64,000 bases of DNA. Origin: Cryptomeria japonica (taxonomy: Eukaryota; Streptophyta; Pinopsida; Cupressales; Cupressaceae). Position 1 is the stretch's first letter, and the number at the start of each line of letters is the position of its first letter. Below the pieces are notes generated by a model that was not told the origin of the DNA, made no database searches, and saw nothing but the letters and a program-made list of their open reading frames with translations. Below are positions 12,368 through 24,331 of this stretch, piece after piece. The position numbers and the translations under genes were made by a program. The stretch lies in contig NC_081410.1 of assembly GCF_030272615.1 (NCBI RefSeq), forward strand, positions 291,027,957 through 291,091,956, in the 5' to 3' direction.

Positions 12368-12944
12368 CTGCATTGGCCAAAGCATGGCAATGAGAATGTA
12401 AACAAAATAATTAAATTAATTGTATTTTAGGCAAACCATAAAAACTGAAAGTCAGCATTGCCTTATCAGTCTGACATGTTACATGAGCATGGAAATCAAA
12501 AAAATGGGTATTTGTTATGGTGAAGACAAAATTATTAGAATAACATAGCGCATTTAAGTTAGTGATTTTTTTGTAAAAAATGACTGCTTTAAAGCTTGAT
12601 GATTTTGCTTACGTATTATCCTAGCACAAGAAGTTATATCTCACACAGTTCCACAAGGACATGTAATTACAGATTCAAACTACTGAACTTAGGCATCACC
12701 CGATGCTCACGGTTGAGAACAAAATTGAACTATACTTCTGCGGTGAAATTAGTCAAATTAAACCAAACTCCAGGTGCAATACTTAGTCAAGAATTGCTCA
12801 AATTATCAAATAGTCATACACCACAGAGTTTGTCAAAAGTGACAATATTTGCAATTTCAAAATGATGTACATTATGACACATATATAAAATGATGAATTG
12901 CCCTCTCATTACAAAGCTTGGAAAAAGGGAAGCTGATTGGCAAC

Positions 12945-13451
12945 CTGATCAATGGCTGACGGATTCTTCCTGTGATGGAATGTTGAAACTAGTATTGCCA
13001 AAGCGTGTACATGATTCATGCTTACATCAAACTGATCTTGCAGCATTCGTGCACGCTCATCACACATGCTTGCTAAAGTTTCCTTGCGACGTTCAACAAT
13101 ATCATTATTCATTGAATAGAAGGTGTGCATCGAGAGCATAGCTGCTCCAAGAACCCACAAAATAAATAGTTTTGTATGCCATGTTCTGCCAAGCTTTGGC
13201 CATTTGGATGGAATCTTCTTTTTTCCATTGCCGACGGTGGGTTGCCCCCACCATTTCACTGCTAATCTTCTCAAACCACTAGTATGGTGGATATTCTTGG
13301 TCACTGCACCCCCGTCGTGAAAGCCACTTCCCTGAGTAAGCACTTGGGCTTCAAGAGTACAAGTCATATTGTCAGGCAACCACAACCCGCATGCCCGGTA
13401 TAAGTATGCAGATAGTTTGGTGATTATACCAAACCTTACAGTAGAACTCAT
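12945..13451 (-). CDS. cytokinin-receptor histidine kinase, exon 1 (N-terminus, membrane helix, start of CHASE)
   Basis: The start is the ATG at 13449-13451; the frame is open for 169 codons to a CAG|GTTG donor at 12945/12944. Residues 1-90 are a variable, basic N-terminal part (KWWGQ...[11 protein letters not shown]). Residues about 94-114 ([20 protein letters not shown]) form the membrane helix before CHASE. From about 121 the conserved stretch [20 protein letters not shown] begins, followed by [17 protein letters not shown] and NPSAIDQ, the diagnostic AHK pattern. With exons 2 and 3 the visible protein is 304 residues of an expected 1000 or more. Start choice: first in-frame ATG upstream of the helix; an upstream non-coding exon is possible. 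The kinase domain is outside or lost, so function is unproven. Confidence 0.92.
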
Positions 13452-15330
13452 TCACCAATTATTTTTGTCACAGAATGGAAAGTGCCGCTTGACTGCTCGT
13501 CTCAAATACATTAAATAAAACCTGAACTGCTATATGACAATCACTCTAACAATACATCCACCAAGTCTTTTGTCAGCAACAAAAACTAAAGTGGAAGTTG
13601 TCAGCTTCCCTCGTCATCTCAACTACATTAAAAAGCAATGCCAAATTGAAAATTTCCCTCGAGAATTGAAGATGCATCGCCTGCTGAAGAAGAATTGCAT
13701 AGAAAATATCAGATACAAGAACATTATAAAATGAACCAACAATTGCTGAACTTTATATTTTGTTTTAGGAAAAGATAAAATCAATTTAACAATTGAGAGT
13801 GAGAAGGATAGAACAATAATGGCCTTCCCCTCCATAAGTATTGCTCGATTTATTGCAGGCTTTACCTCAAAAGTTAAAACGTTTTCTAGAATGCTTTTGA
13901 GTTTGGGATTTTTCTGGAACACCACACTTTTCTCGAGATTATTAAACCTACTTAGTGTTTCACTTGCTAAATGAAAACCAGTTACTTAAGGCGCTATCAA
14001 TCTCGTACACAGTTACACCCATCGCCAACAAACTTGCTAATTAGCTTGCATATATCCGAACAGAGAATCAATTTGTGCATAGTCTTTAGTGATCTATTGG
14101 CACACAGGCATGTTAAACTTAATATTAAATAAAAAGCCCAAACAATTTAATCAGGCAGTAAAGCATGGAAGACATGATAAAGGCAGACCAAAGGCGAGAG
14201 CATATGGTTTGCAAAAGTCAAAGAGATAAACGGCTGTGGCTCGTCAGTTGGTACTGGTGGCCTAGATATTATTGGTCACGGGTTCTAGCCACACCGTGGC
14301 TCTCCAAAAATTCTAGCATCGCCAAAAGAGCTCTCGTTACAATACAGAAACCATAAAGCTTGTTACAATACAAAAACCCAATAACTTGTTGCAATCCAAA
14401 AAGGACAAATAAAGGAAAGTTATAGTCCACCTGCACTATAATGTAGAAAAATTCCAGGCTCAAACGGGGTTTGACTTGAGGTGAACTGGGTAGCCATTAG
14501 AAACGACTGATCCAAGGATTACAGCCACCCATCTCCGAAACGCTAAAAACCCAGTAAATTCACAGTAACGAGTTGAGTTCCACGCCTTTTAACAAAACCA
14601 GATGGAAACTATTCCTCTCGGTCTTGTGGAGCGAAAGGAAACTGCACGTTTCAGTGAGTGGGTTTTCTTATGCGTCCGAGATCGTATGAACAGAAAGAAG
14701 CCCAACTGGCCTGCTTCCAAGAATGAATATGTGAATCAGAAACAAAAAAAACAAACCCAAAAAAGTTTTTTGTTCTTGAAAAAATGCATCAACGATCACA
14801 ACCCAGAAGCGTACCATACCATTTAGTGACAGAATTCGCCAAGGAAAGCTATTCAGCATAGCTGCTCCAGACTCCGCTGCAACAATGTCAACGGCAGTGC
14901 CCCCGTTGTAGAGTTAATGCACGCCAAATCCTTCTCTCTTCAAAGAGAAGACTATTGAGAAGAGGAATATTAATAATATTAACAATGGAGTGTATTAAAG
15001 CATCCAGCTGGATGCCCATTGACTCTTCTTGTGTTGGTTAGTAAAGCCATAAAAACCAACAACAACAATAGCACCTCCACCTGCTCCTCCCCCTCCCCCC
15101 TGGTGGTGCTTGTTACAGTTGCAGTAGTTAGAGCTGGGGGACCACCAACAAAAAGTACCAGCAGCAGTTTTCAGAGTTGCAAACAATAGCAATCTGCAGC
15201 AGAACCTGCATAACAGTGTATCCAGCATTCAATATGGTGGAGCGAAGAGATGGGTAAAGCCTGAAAGGCCAAAAAAGCAGCAGTCTCTCTCTATGTTGGT
15301 GTCAGGTGAGTGAGTGTGAATATGGGGAGT
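13452..15330 (-). other. probable 5' leader/promoter side of the histidine-kinase gene
   Basis: No retroelement is recognised here. On the minus strand, an exon-like piece (about 14819-14885) is bounded by TTGTTGCAG and a GTATGG donor. A possible acceptor (GACGAGCAG) lies about 50 bases before the exon-1 ATG, so a spliced 5' UTR is plausible. At 15000-15330 GC-richer, CT- and GGA-rich sequence resembles a leader region. Plant AHK genes often have a leader intron. No transcript evidence is available, so this is inference. Confidence 0.35.
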
Positions 15331-17610
15331 AGATGGAGAGGACAAAGACAAAAGCGCATTGGACAAAGCGCCGTTATCTCATCTTCTTACCACAAATTGC
15401 AATCATTATCATTAAATCATTAATATTACATTCCATTATACTGCTTAACTCCATATTGGTCAACAGCTGGTTACAATGTTTTGAGTTTCCCCGAGGGGAG
15501 ACAGACCAACCATTTACATTTTTTAAAGCTTCTATCTCTCTTATTTTTAACTATAGATTAGGCCTTCTCTATTGACTAAAGAATGTATGTCGTCATTTTC
15601 GGGGTTTGCCCGAGATCACTCGTTTCAACGGAAATACTTAAAAACTGATTCTCTCTTGCACGCTAAAATTGTCTTAATTGTACTTGGTATTTGTTTAGAG
15701 GTGAAAAGTGCATTTCTGACAGTTTTCTTTTTGTTTTAGATGGTTTCCTTTTATTCTTCTTACAATAGCCTAGTAGTTTAGTATTTAAATAGCATGGGGG
15801 GAGTTGGTTTAGTTTTTTAAAATTTTATATTTAGTTTTTTTGGGGGGGGATTTCGGTCAAAATTAGGGGATGACAGAGAGTACAGAGTAGTAGATTTTGT
15901 GCATCTAATTTTAAACAAGAAAGATGTGAGGAAAAGATATAAGAATTTTAAATTGAGTTAAATATTTATTTTTTATAATTGGTATTGGCATAATGTGATG
16001 GTTAAATTGTTGTGGTGTTGTTTGTCATCAAAGTTTAAATCTTGGTGGGGTGTTATTGTTGAATGTTTATAAAATAAAAAAATGGTTATGATAGTTTATT
16101 GATTTGACTGGTGTTAATTTATTGTGATTTTTATTAAATTATTTGTGAATAATAAATTTACTTGGAATTATTTTATGATATGAATGTTGTAGAATAATGA
16201 ATACTTAAATAAAAATTAATAATAAAGATTTCAATAATTAACTTTTTTTTGTGCTCAAGGAATGTTCTTTGTTAGTCCAAGTCAAATAAATCAAAGCAAA
16301 AATAAAAATATAATTTTTTTTAACAATTTTTGCATGCAAGATGTTTGTTAGAGCTCATTTCCAATTACCGTTTGCTCCAAGCACTCCTAAAACCCCCAAA
16401 AAAATTTATATTTTGGCCTATTAAACTATGATAAAAGAACCAAAAAAATTTGTCTAATATACCAATACATATTCACAAGTGAATATATATTTGATAGTTG
16501 AAACTAAACAAATACTTATACAAGTCAAGTTCCAATACATGTCAAGTTGCACAAAATTAGCCCCTTTAACATTTAAAAATAAATAAATAATGTTTACAGT
16601 TACCACCCTCTACAAGTGGCTCAAAACTTAAAATATATTGTATATACAAATACATATGCACACTCAATGGTGCCTATTATGTTATAATATCAAACCCATA
16701 TCAACTTGGGCACGTTTATTTTGGCTCCAAAATGTCATTGTTGTACCAATGACATGCATCGACATACATGCATCTGCATACCCGTCCATGCCAACTTGTC
16801 GCCAAGTTGCGGAGAGGCTCAGACCCACATGAACTAACGTGGAGTTGTCGGATTCACTCATCAAAGCCCACATGAACTAGCGTGGACATGTTGAAGGAAG
16901 GGGGCTGACTTCATTGTTATCGGCGTGGTTAAGTGTGTATAACATGCACATTAAAAGAGGAAATTGCGTCCAACCGTGTCGAGGGTTTGCACAGGTAGGA
17001 AAAAGACACAGTATGTTTGCACAGAATGCAACTAACATGAAAGTTAGTCACACATCCCACATTTTACACTGTTGATCAAAATAGCTACGGTTGTGATTTG
17101 ATTTACGAGTTTTGGAGCTAGCAGCGGGAAAGACTTACACGTGTCGCATATGTCAATAATGAGACTTGTTGGGCAAGTAAATCCAATTAGGCTAACGTGC
17201 GACAAAGGAGTTTTTTGGGGGTTTATTTTTCAGTAGCTGAGTTCTTTCAACCAGTTAGTCTAACTAGTGTTAGGGCGACAGAGGATTTTTGGGCGTTCAT
17301 TTTTCAACAGTCGAGCTCTTTTGACCTACACTTCTTTGTGTTCAAAGACAAGCAGAGAACAGATCTTGGCCTAGCTAGGCACAATCGGTGCGTCAGGGAT
17401 TTGCTACAGCAACGTTGGACAAGGGTAAGTACAACAGTTGGTATTTTTTATTTAAATAGGACACAACATTTTTTTATGTGTTAAATCGAGCTGGGTTGAC
17501 ATGTTATTGATTCAATCTTCATGTTTTGGTGTCCAGTTAGGCATGTCGATCAAGGATTGGCGACAGTGACATGGGTTGGACAAGGGTTTGGTGGGAGCGA
17601 CACTAGCATG
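15331..17610. other. AT-rich flank with small duplications, no recognised gene
   Basis: I see no protein or RNA gene. A perfect 8-bp-arm palindrome ATATTCAC-AA-GTGAATAT lies at about 16468. A diverged tandem duplication of about 74 bp starts at about 17199 and 17273 (GCGACArAGGA...TTTTTCA). The end of the stretch (about 17470-17532, AAATCGAGCTGGGTTGACAT) is similar to sequence just beyond the other end of the inserted Tat element (about 32835). Confidence 0.5.
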
Positions 17611-17615
17611 AAAAG

Positions 17616-18890
17616 TGTATACATGTAAAATTCATCTTAAAACAAGTAATCAATTAGAAACAAGAGAAATCATGAATCCCTTCTAACCAAAGAATCTAAC
17701 AAATAAGACAATGAAATAACACAATCAAGCAAATAGGAATTAAAATAATCAAATGAAATCAAAACTCCCTATCCCAAGATTGCGTATTGTTTCCATTGCT
17801 CGTCTCCTCTTTGTGGTATGATGGCTCTCAGATATTGCGCTGGTAACCTACAAGTGACACAAAGATTCAAAGTTCGTGATTGTTGAAAATGGAGATTGAA
17901 TGCTCAATTTATAGATTTTTGGATGAGATTGATTGAAAGGTGGAACATATTGATCAAGAGGTGGAACTCAGGTGAGCTCAAATGAAAATTGATAGTTGAA
18001 CTGTTGATTGTAGGAGTGAAACTCAATAGATTGAATAGATTAATTGAGTCAACTGATTGAGAAAAAGTTGACTGAAGGAAGAAAAAGAATGATTGGTGGA
18101 AATAAAGAGGATGACACAGAAATCTTAATTTAGAAAAAGCTAACTGAAAGATGGAAATAGAGACTTGAGAGATAAATGATTTAATTAATTAATTGATTGA
18201 ATTAATTAATTTAGCATATGCTTGCATTTAGATTTAGATTTTCAATCTAATATTTGCATGGTTTTTATTCAAATAATTGAATTTATTAATTCAATTTAGT
18301 ATTTGAATATATTTAGAACTTGACTTTGATTTTCAATTTGGTTTTTGAAATCATGCACACGTAATTGAATTTTGAAGAAATTAGAAGGATATGAAATTAA
18401 ATGAAATTAGAATTTGGGGATTTGGAAATGGAATAATTAATTAGTTAATTAAATAATTTAAAGAAACTATTTAATTATGTAGAAATGGAATTTAATTAAA
18501 TAATTAAGATTATTTAATTAAAGGAATTAAAATCATAATCAATTAAATAATAAATATTTAATTAATATTTAGAAGAGGGTTGAATTATTAGATGATTGGA
18601 GATAGAAATTGAATAATTAGTTTATTTATTTAAATAATAAAGATTATTTAAATTTGGGAATTAATCATAATTAATTAAATAATAAATATTTAATTAACAT
18701 TAGAGAATGATTAAATGATCAAATGATGATAGAATAGGAAAATAGAATAATTAGTGAGATGATGAGGAAATATGAAATTAGAAGAAATAGATTAATTAAA
18801 TTAATTAAATAATAAAAATTATTTAATATTATTTAATCAATTAGAGGAATAATTAGTACATGATCAATGAGACATTTTTAGGTGTTTACA
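17616..18890 (-). repeat. 3' LTR of element 1 (complete)
   Basis: The LTR is 1,275 bp. In element direction it starts TGTAAACACC at 18890, directly after the polypurine tract, and ends ...TGTATACA at 17616, next to the AAAAG target duplication. The U3 part (about 18170-18850) is extremely AT-rich and made of repeated palindromes of the type TTAATTAAATAAT...ATTATTTAATTAA. The segment 18002-18890 is shared with the 5' LTR; 17616-18001 has no partner because the 5' LTR is truncated. Confidence 0.92.
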
Positions 18891-18903
18891 TTTGCCCCTC
18901 TTT
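18891..18903 (-). promoter_or_regulatory. polypurine tract of element 1
   Basis: On the minus strand this reads AAAGAGGGGCAAA and abuts the LTR start TGTA. It is the plus-strand priming site in the retrotransposon cycle. The second element has the same tract next to its LTR (59830-59843). Confidence 0.9.
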
Positions 18904-18953
18904 GTTTCAAAGAAAACGAAAAATTTCTGCCACGGTGCTGCTGTATAGTGTAA

Positions 18954-18967
18954 ATATGCCCCCTCGG
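18954..18967. promoter_or_regulatory. second conserved purine/pyrimidine block near the 3' LTR
   Basis: ATATGCCCCCTCGG on the plus strand (a GGGGGC purine run on the minus strand) lies 64 bp inside the LTR edge. The related element 2 has ATATGCCCCCTCGA at 59919-59932, 90 bp inside its LTR edge, although most surrounding sequence has diverged. It could be an extra polypurine tract or an upstream element of the antisense PMD promoter. Function is not known. Confidence 0.5.
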
Positions 18968-19136
18968 AAAAGATGGACAGAAAATTCCAAAATTGAGACC
19001 ATGTTTTCGATATCAGTTTAAATGAGCAAGCATGTGAAATTTCATGCGATTTCGAGATCATTTGAGTAGGCTACGAGGTGTTTGAAGCTAGCGGGGATCA
19101 CGGGCGTCGAGGTGTCAAAAAACCCTAATTTTGAGC

Positions 19137-19144
19137 TATAAATA
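19137..19144 (+). promoter_or_regulatory. TATA box of the antisense PMD gene (element 1)
   Basis: TATAAATA lies 101 bp before the first ATG (19238) and 247 bp from the LTR edge. In element 2 the TATA-like TATAAGATAG has nearly the same spacing (99 bp to ATG, 242 bp from the LTR). This supports a real RNA polymerase II promoter inside the element, facing away from the 3' LTR. Confidence 0.7.
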
Positions 19145-19237
19145 GAGATTTTTAGGTTTTCATTTGCTCATTTGCAATTTGGTAATTCCTTGGCTTTCTC
19201 TGCAATTTGTGTGATTTTTTCTGAGTATTTGATCATC

Positions 19238-21504
19238 ATGGTTGGATATAGAGCTCGATTGCACCTGTTTGACTGAGTACGTTCATATGAGAGACCTTCT
19301 GGGACTGGCAGCATGGTATTTTTCCAATTTTTTCCTGATTTATGCATGTTTTATGTTATTTTCCCAAAAAAATTCCATGATCAATTTTTGCACTGTGTCA
19401 TGCAATCGCCTGTCGATGTTTACGCATTAGTGTTAATTGTACCGCAAATGTTCTAAATGCTATGCATGCATCGTAAGTGTTACGCATTAGTATTAAACAT
19501 GTCGCATTCCGCATTTGCTCATTTATTTACGCATAAGTGCTTATTGTTACGCATGCACCCATTTCATTACGCATTAACTTTAAACATCACGCAAGAGTCA
19601 TAATTGTACCGCATTAGTCATAACTATCACACATTCGTTGTATGTGTAATTTTTTGTCATGCGTTTGAAAAAAAATTAAGTTTCTCGGGATCTGATATCT
19701 GATATTTTGAACATTTTCTCGTTGCAGGAGAACATTGGAGTGTTATACTGCCGACAGAGCAGACCTAGTGGACTTGATCTTCAAGCTGACTTACCGGATG
19801 AGGAGATCGAGCATATCTGACAGCTTGGTCTATATCATGTTTTACATTTGCCAAAGGTTACGGCCAATAGGGCCATGATTACAGCTTTGATAGAGCGGTG
19901 GCACTCTGAGACTTGTTCTTTTCATCTTTCGACTAGTGAGGCATCGATTACTTTAGAGGATGTATGGCATATATTGCGTATTCCTATTCATGGTGAGAGA
20001 TTTGTATATGACCATGATAATGGTATTGCTGGACTATGTGCACTTTTCGAGTGTGAGATATAGGACTTGCAGATCAGTGGTCGTTATGACATCCCTTGGG
20101 CTCGTTTAGACTACGATGACCTGACTATTGTATTATGCGGTGTTGTCGGTGGTTTACTAATACCTGACAGACGAGGTCATGGGTTTCCAGTTGGATGGGG
20201 CAGAGTGCTCCATGATATGATTGTTCATCGTCGACTGTATGCTTGGGGTCCTTGTCTACTAGCCATGTTGTACTATCAGATGCATGATATTGTGTATCTT
20301 GGATACCGTTCTATCAGTTGTGGTGTTACTTTGCTTCAGACATGGGCATGGGAGCATATTTCTATTTTTAGGCCTATCATTCATGTAGACTTGTAGCCTG
20401 GTGAGCCTTATGCTTGCTGTTATACAGCAGGTATCAGACACAGAGGTCCAGGGAACACCTTATACTAGAGACATCAGCTTGACATATTGCAGCATTTTAT
20501 TTGGAGACCATACTTAGATTGCCCCAGTTGGCCCGGTGATGTAGTGCACTTGTCTTTCTGCCGATAATAGAGATATCTTATTGGTAGGACCTTTGAGACC
20601 CAATGGATTATCGAGATGTATCTTCCAGAGCGAGTTCTGAGACAGTTTGGTGAGGTACAGGTGACACTAGTGGTTACTTCTTATTTTGCTCGTGTATCGT
20701 GAGAGGTATCTGATTGGGGTGTATGCATACAACCACATGTTGCTTCTATTGAGTTTGATTCTTTACAGCCATTACTCTGGGGTTGGGGTAGAGGTGCAGC
20801 GGATCTAGGGACGACGACGAAGTACGATGCGTGGTTTGTTAGGCACAGGCCAATGCTTTTGACTGATCCTATTGTTCCGATTATAGCACAGCAGATTCGC
20901 CATCCTAGACAATGGTTGAGGATAGACACAGGGGAGAGAGCCAGAGGGTGGAGCTGAGGGAGGAGGTGGTGGAGATGAGGGAGGAGATGAGGGAGGAGAT
21001 GAGGGAGATGAGGATGTGCCTGCTGCAGAGTGTGGGATAGGACAGGTTGGTGAGGAGGAAGAGTTGCAGACTCTTAGAGCGCGGGTCCAGAGTTTGGAGG
21101 ATGAGGTCGCTAGACGAGATATCGAGCGAGAGACTTATCATGCAAATTATGGTGCCCTTGAGGCTGAGAGAGATCGTCTCCAAAGGGAGAGAGATGAGGC
21201 AGTGCGGAGATGTCAGATTACCATGGATGCCTTTGATCAGCTTTTTAGAGTAGGTACAGATGCGCGCGACCAGGCAGATAGGTATTTCACTACTACACAT
21301 GAGTCTATTTATTATTAGCAGGGATATGAGAGAGCCATCCCTGAGGGTCTAAGAGAGCCTGGCTTCAGTGCATTTATGGGGAGGAGATCGAGTAGATATA
21401 CTTCACGACAGACTAGCAGTGGTGGCGTTATGGGACCACCTCAACATCCTGGGGCAGGATCTAGTGGACAGGATCCACCTGCTAACAAAGGCAATGTTGG
21501 TTGA
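19238..21504 (+). pseudogene. antisense plant-mobile-domain (PMD) gene, element 1, decayed
   Basis: Exon 1 is 19238-19315 (ATG to an ATG|GTATTT donor); exon 2 starts at 19728 after GTTGCAG. Exon 1 contains FD*VRSYERP, which aligns with FDRVRRFQRP in element 2. Exon 2 carries the PMD core: ERWHSETCSFHL, then ASITLEDVWHILRIPIHGE, then WARLDYDDLTIVLCGVVGGL. Further on are RHRPMLLTDPIVPIIAQQIR and a coiled coil (about 21058-21260, many Glu/Arg/Leu heptads), ending in a Gly/Pro/Ser tail with a stop at 21502-21504. Breaks: stops near 19274 (TGA), 19818 (TGA), 20061 (TAG) and 20394 (TAG), a frameshift near 20450, and further stops. PMD proteins (MAIN/MAIL family) occur both as host proteins and as extra genes in plant transposons. 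Here it lies antisense to gag-pol, between integrase and the 3' LTR, so it is element-borne. Confidence 0.85.
19316..19727 (+). other. intron of the antisense PMD gene (element 1) with degenerate repeats
   Basis: The 412-bp intron has GTATTT and TTGCAG ends. From about 19424 to 19640 a short motif TACGCATTAGTnnTAA recurs about six times with decay (19424, 19479, 19529, 19552, 19568, 19608). The equivalent intron of element 2 also carries tandem repeats, but of a different sequence. Confidence 0.65.
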
Positions 21505-24331
21505 TCATGTTATCTGAGCCTTCGGGCTTATTTATTGTATTCAAACACATTATCATTTTTTAGCTATATATATATGACATGTGGGTTTTGGTAGTGATCT
21601 ATTTATGTTTTGCCTTCCATGTATGCTTATATGATGCTATGAGTTTTATGATGTATATCTATTTGATTCTATATGATTATGAATGCAATGGTAGTACATG
21701 TATGTATTAATGATGGTAATGGATTTTAAAATGAATGCTATGAATCTATATGAATGCAAATGAATCTATATGAATGTAAATGAATCTATAATGAATGCAA
21801 ATGAACCTATAATGAATGCAAATTAATCTATAATGAATGCTTTTTTTTGTATGATAATGGTTGAACCAATTTTAACTCAGATACAACATGAAGAAATGTT
21901 AGTTAGATGATAGAAAGAAAATTTGATGGTAGAAAGAATGCGATTTAGATAGAAGATGAGAAATCAACAAACTATCAATAAGTAGATGAGATGAGAATAA
22001 GAATGAAATTGAATGAATCACGAACTTGTGTCACATATTTTATTGCGTCAATATATATTCATCACTGAGCCTTATTATTGAACAATGAAACTTAGCACAT
22101 CAGGGTATAAGGAACCAAGATGCAAAGATATCTCATTGTAGAAACAAACACGTAGCAGACAAGGAGTGAACCCTCCATTCTGGGAATTACACTAGGGGTC
22201 GAGGTATGTGTGGCGATTTCACCTTGATGTGAAGGCTCTTATCACATACACCCACTAGAGTAGTTTCCCTAGAATTTCATCGGTTCACACCACAAACAAC
22301 AAACAAAGAAAAACATAATGCCCATCATAGCTCCTCTAGTCACTTGTAGACATCCTTGAGTAGCATAGGAACAATATCTGTCGCCAAATGATGAAAAGAT
22401 GAAGACTGACCCAGACAAAATTCAGCAACTATACTGACCTCGTGCCTTCGTTCTCAGTTGCTTGATGTGATGGTTGATAATGTCTGATCTCAAAAAGTTA
22501 CAGACCCTGTTTAAGATTGACCTGTCTGATTTCGAGTGTATCCTCTTCTGTTTAAGACAAGATAATGATCACGTTGATATGGATATGATACGATTGATAA
22601 GACAGTTTGACCAGTTGATTGCAGATGTTTGACTGGATAGTTGTATCCTTTGTTAACTTTGTGCGAAGTGTTTGGTGAATATCTGCTAGGGTATTTGTTT
22701 CTCACAAGACATTTTATTGCAAGTTTTTTTGATTGATTGATTTTTTATTTTTAGTTCTTTTCCAAGAGCTTTTTCGATGTTTTTGGATTATGTAGATTGA
22801 TATTTGAATGTTTTTTGGTTAATTTTTTCAAGACTTTATCCGATGTTTTTGGTTGTTATGTTTTCCATATTTGAATGTTTTTGGATGATTTTTTTTAGGA
22901 CTTTATATGGATGTTTTTGAATGATTTTTTCAGGATCATATTTGAATGTTTTTAGTATTTTGAGTTTTTCATTGTTTTTGGATTTTGATTTTTTTTAATG
23001 TTTTTTTGGATTTTGAGTTTTTCCTTGTTTTTGGATTTTAAGATTTTCAATGTTTTTGGATTTTGAGTTTTCCAATGTTTTTGGATTTTTTCGAAGGACG
23101 CTATATGATTTGTAGGATTTTTTAGGACTTTATATGATTTTTTGGACTTTTTTTAAAGAACTTTATACGATTTTTAGGATTTTTTTCAGTTATGCCCCCA
23201 GTGTGCAGACTTATATGACATGATGATCTGCAGAATGCATGTGGAGACAAATGAATTTTTGACATGACCTATGTGAATGCAATATGTAGGATGAAGATGC
23301 ATTTCCTATTCGAACAAGGTTGACTGTGTTTGTTTCAACATTTGTAATACACCAATTGAATGAAGGTGCAAAACATTTCATAGATAAGCGGTCAATCGAT
23401 CTCTAAGGTCCTTGGGAACATTCATCTCAACACACTTAGTGACTAGGATTTACAAATGGAGATGCGGAAAACTTCCCCATTGGTTCTTGAAACTTTGATC
23501 TTCTTTTGCCCATGTGTGTGCAGATGAGTTAATTCCTGCTCTTGTGTTCACTAAAGATCCTTAGCATCCTATATGACTAGCTACATGGTTTATCCTAACT
23601 TCAAAAGCATCCTGAATAGAGCCTTGCTGCCAGCAAGCCTTGAGAGCTCCGACGAGGTTATAGATTGTAATTTCTCAAATATTGCTCCATTTCCAGTAGG
23701 CGTTCATAGCCCTGATGGAGTTACTTGTATGTTCCCAAAGTCAAGCTTTTTATCACATTTGTATTCATGATATTTCAGTTATATATCATTGCTCTTTTGC
23801 CTTTAGATGAATATTTGGCATAGCTCTTTTCCTTCTTCTTCTTTTTTTTTTTAATTTTTCTTGCCTTGACTTGTAAGTAATGAAACCTACTTGGGTGTGA
23901 CAATTACAACGGCACTGAAGTAGAATTTTAGATTTTTCACTAGTCATATGATCAACTAGGTGTCTAGAATGAATTAGAGATCTTCTTAATGTGTGAGATA
24001 TAGCAATTGATAGATTGTGGGTTAACAAGTCTCAAATAGTGAAATCACTACCCAACCATGAGTAAAGCGTCATCACAGGGTAATGTTGAAAATGAATGAC
24101 CTTAGGACCTCAAAGACTTCATGTCCGAATATCTAAGAAAGGAAATGACCCTTGTTTTCCTTAGATGCAAACAAATGATAAACTTGGACAGTTACCTTAT
24201 TTTATTGATGCTGCTATATGTAATGCGGAAATTTTGAGAATGCGATGCATTTGAAAAGAAACTATATGTAATGCAGTGTTTTAAATTATATGATATACAA
24301 TGCGGAAAATAAAACCTAAACTACACAGCCC
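21505..24331. other. non-coding spacer between PMD gene and integrase (element 1)
   Basis: No gene is seen. From about 21725 to 21845 a 20-25-bp unit (ATGAATCTATAATGAATGCAA) is repeated about five times. From about 22735 to 23185 T-rich sequence repeats variants of AATGTTTTTGGATTTTGAG many times. Such long spacers between integrase and 3' LTR are usual in Tat elements. The rest has no recognisable content. Confidence 0.6.
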
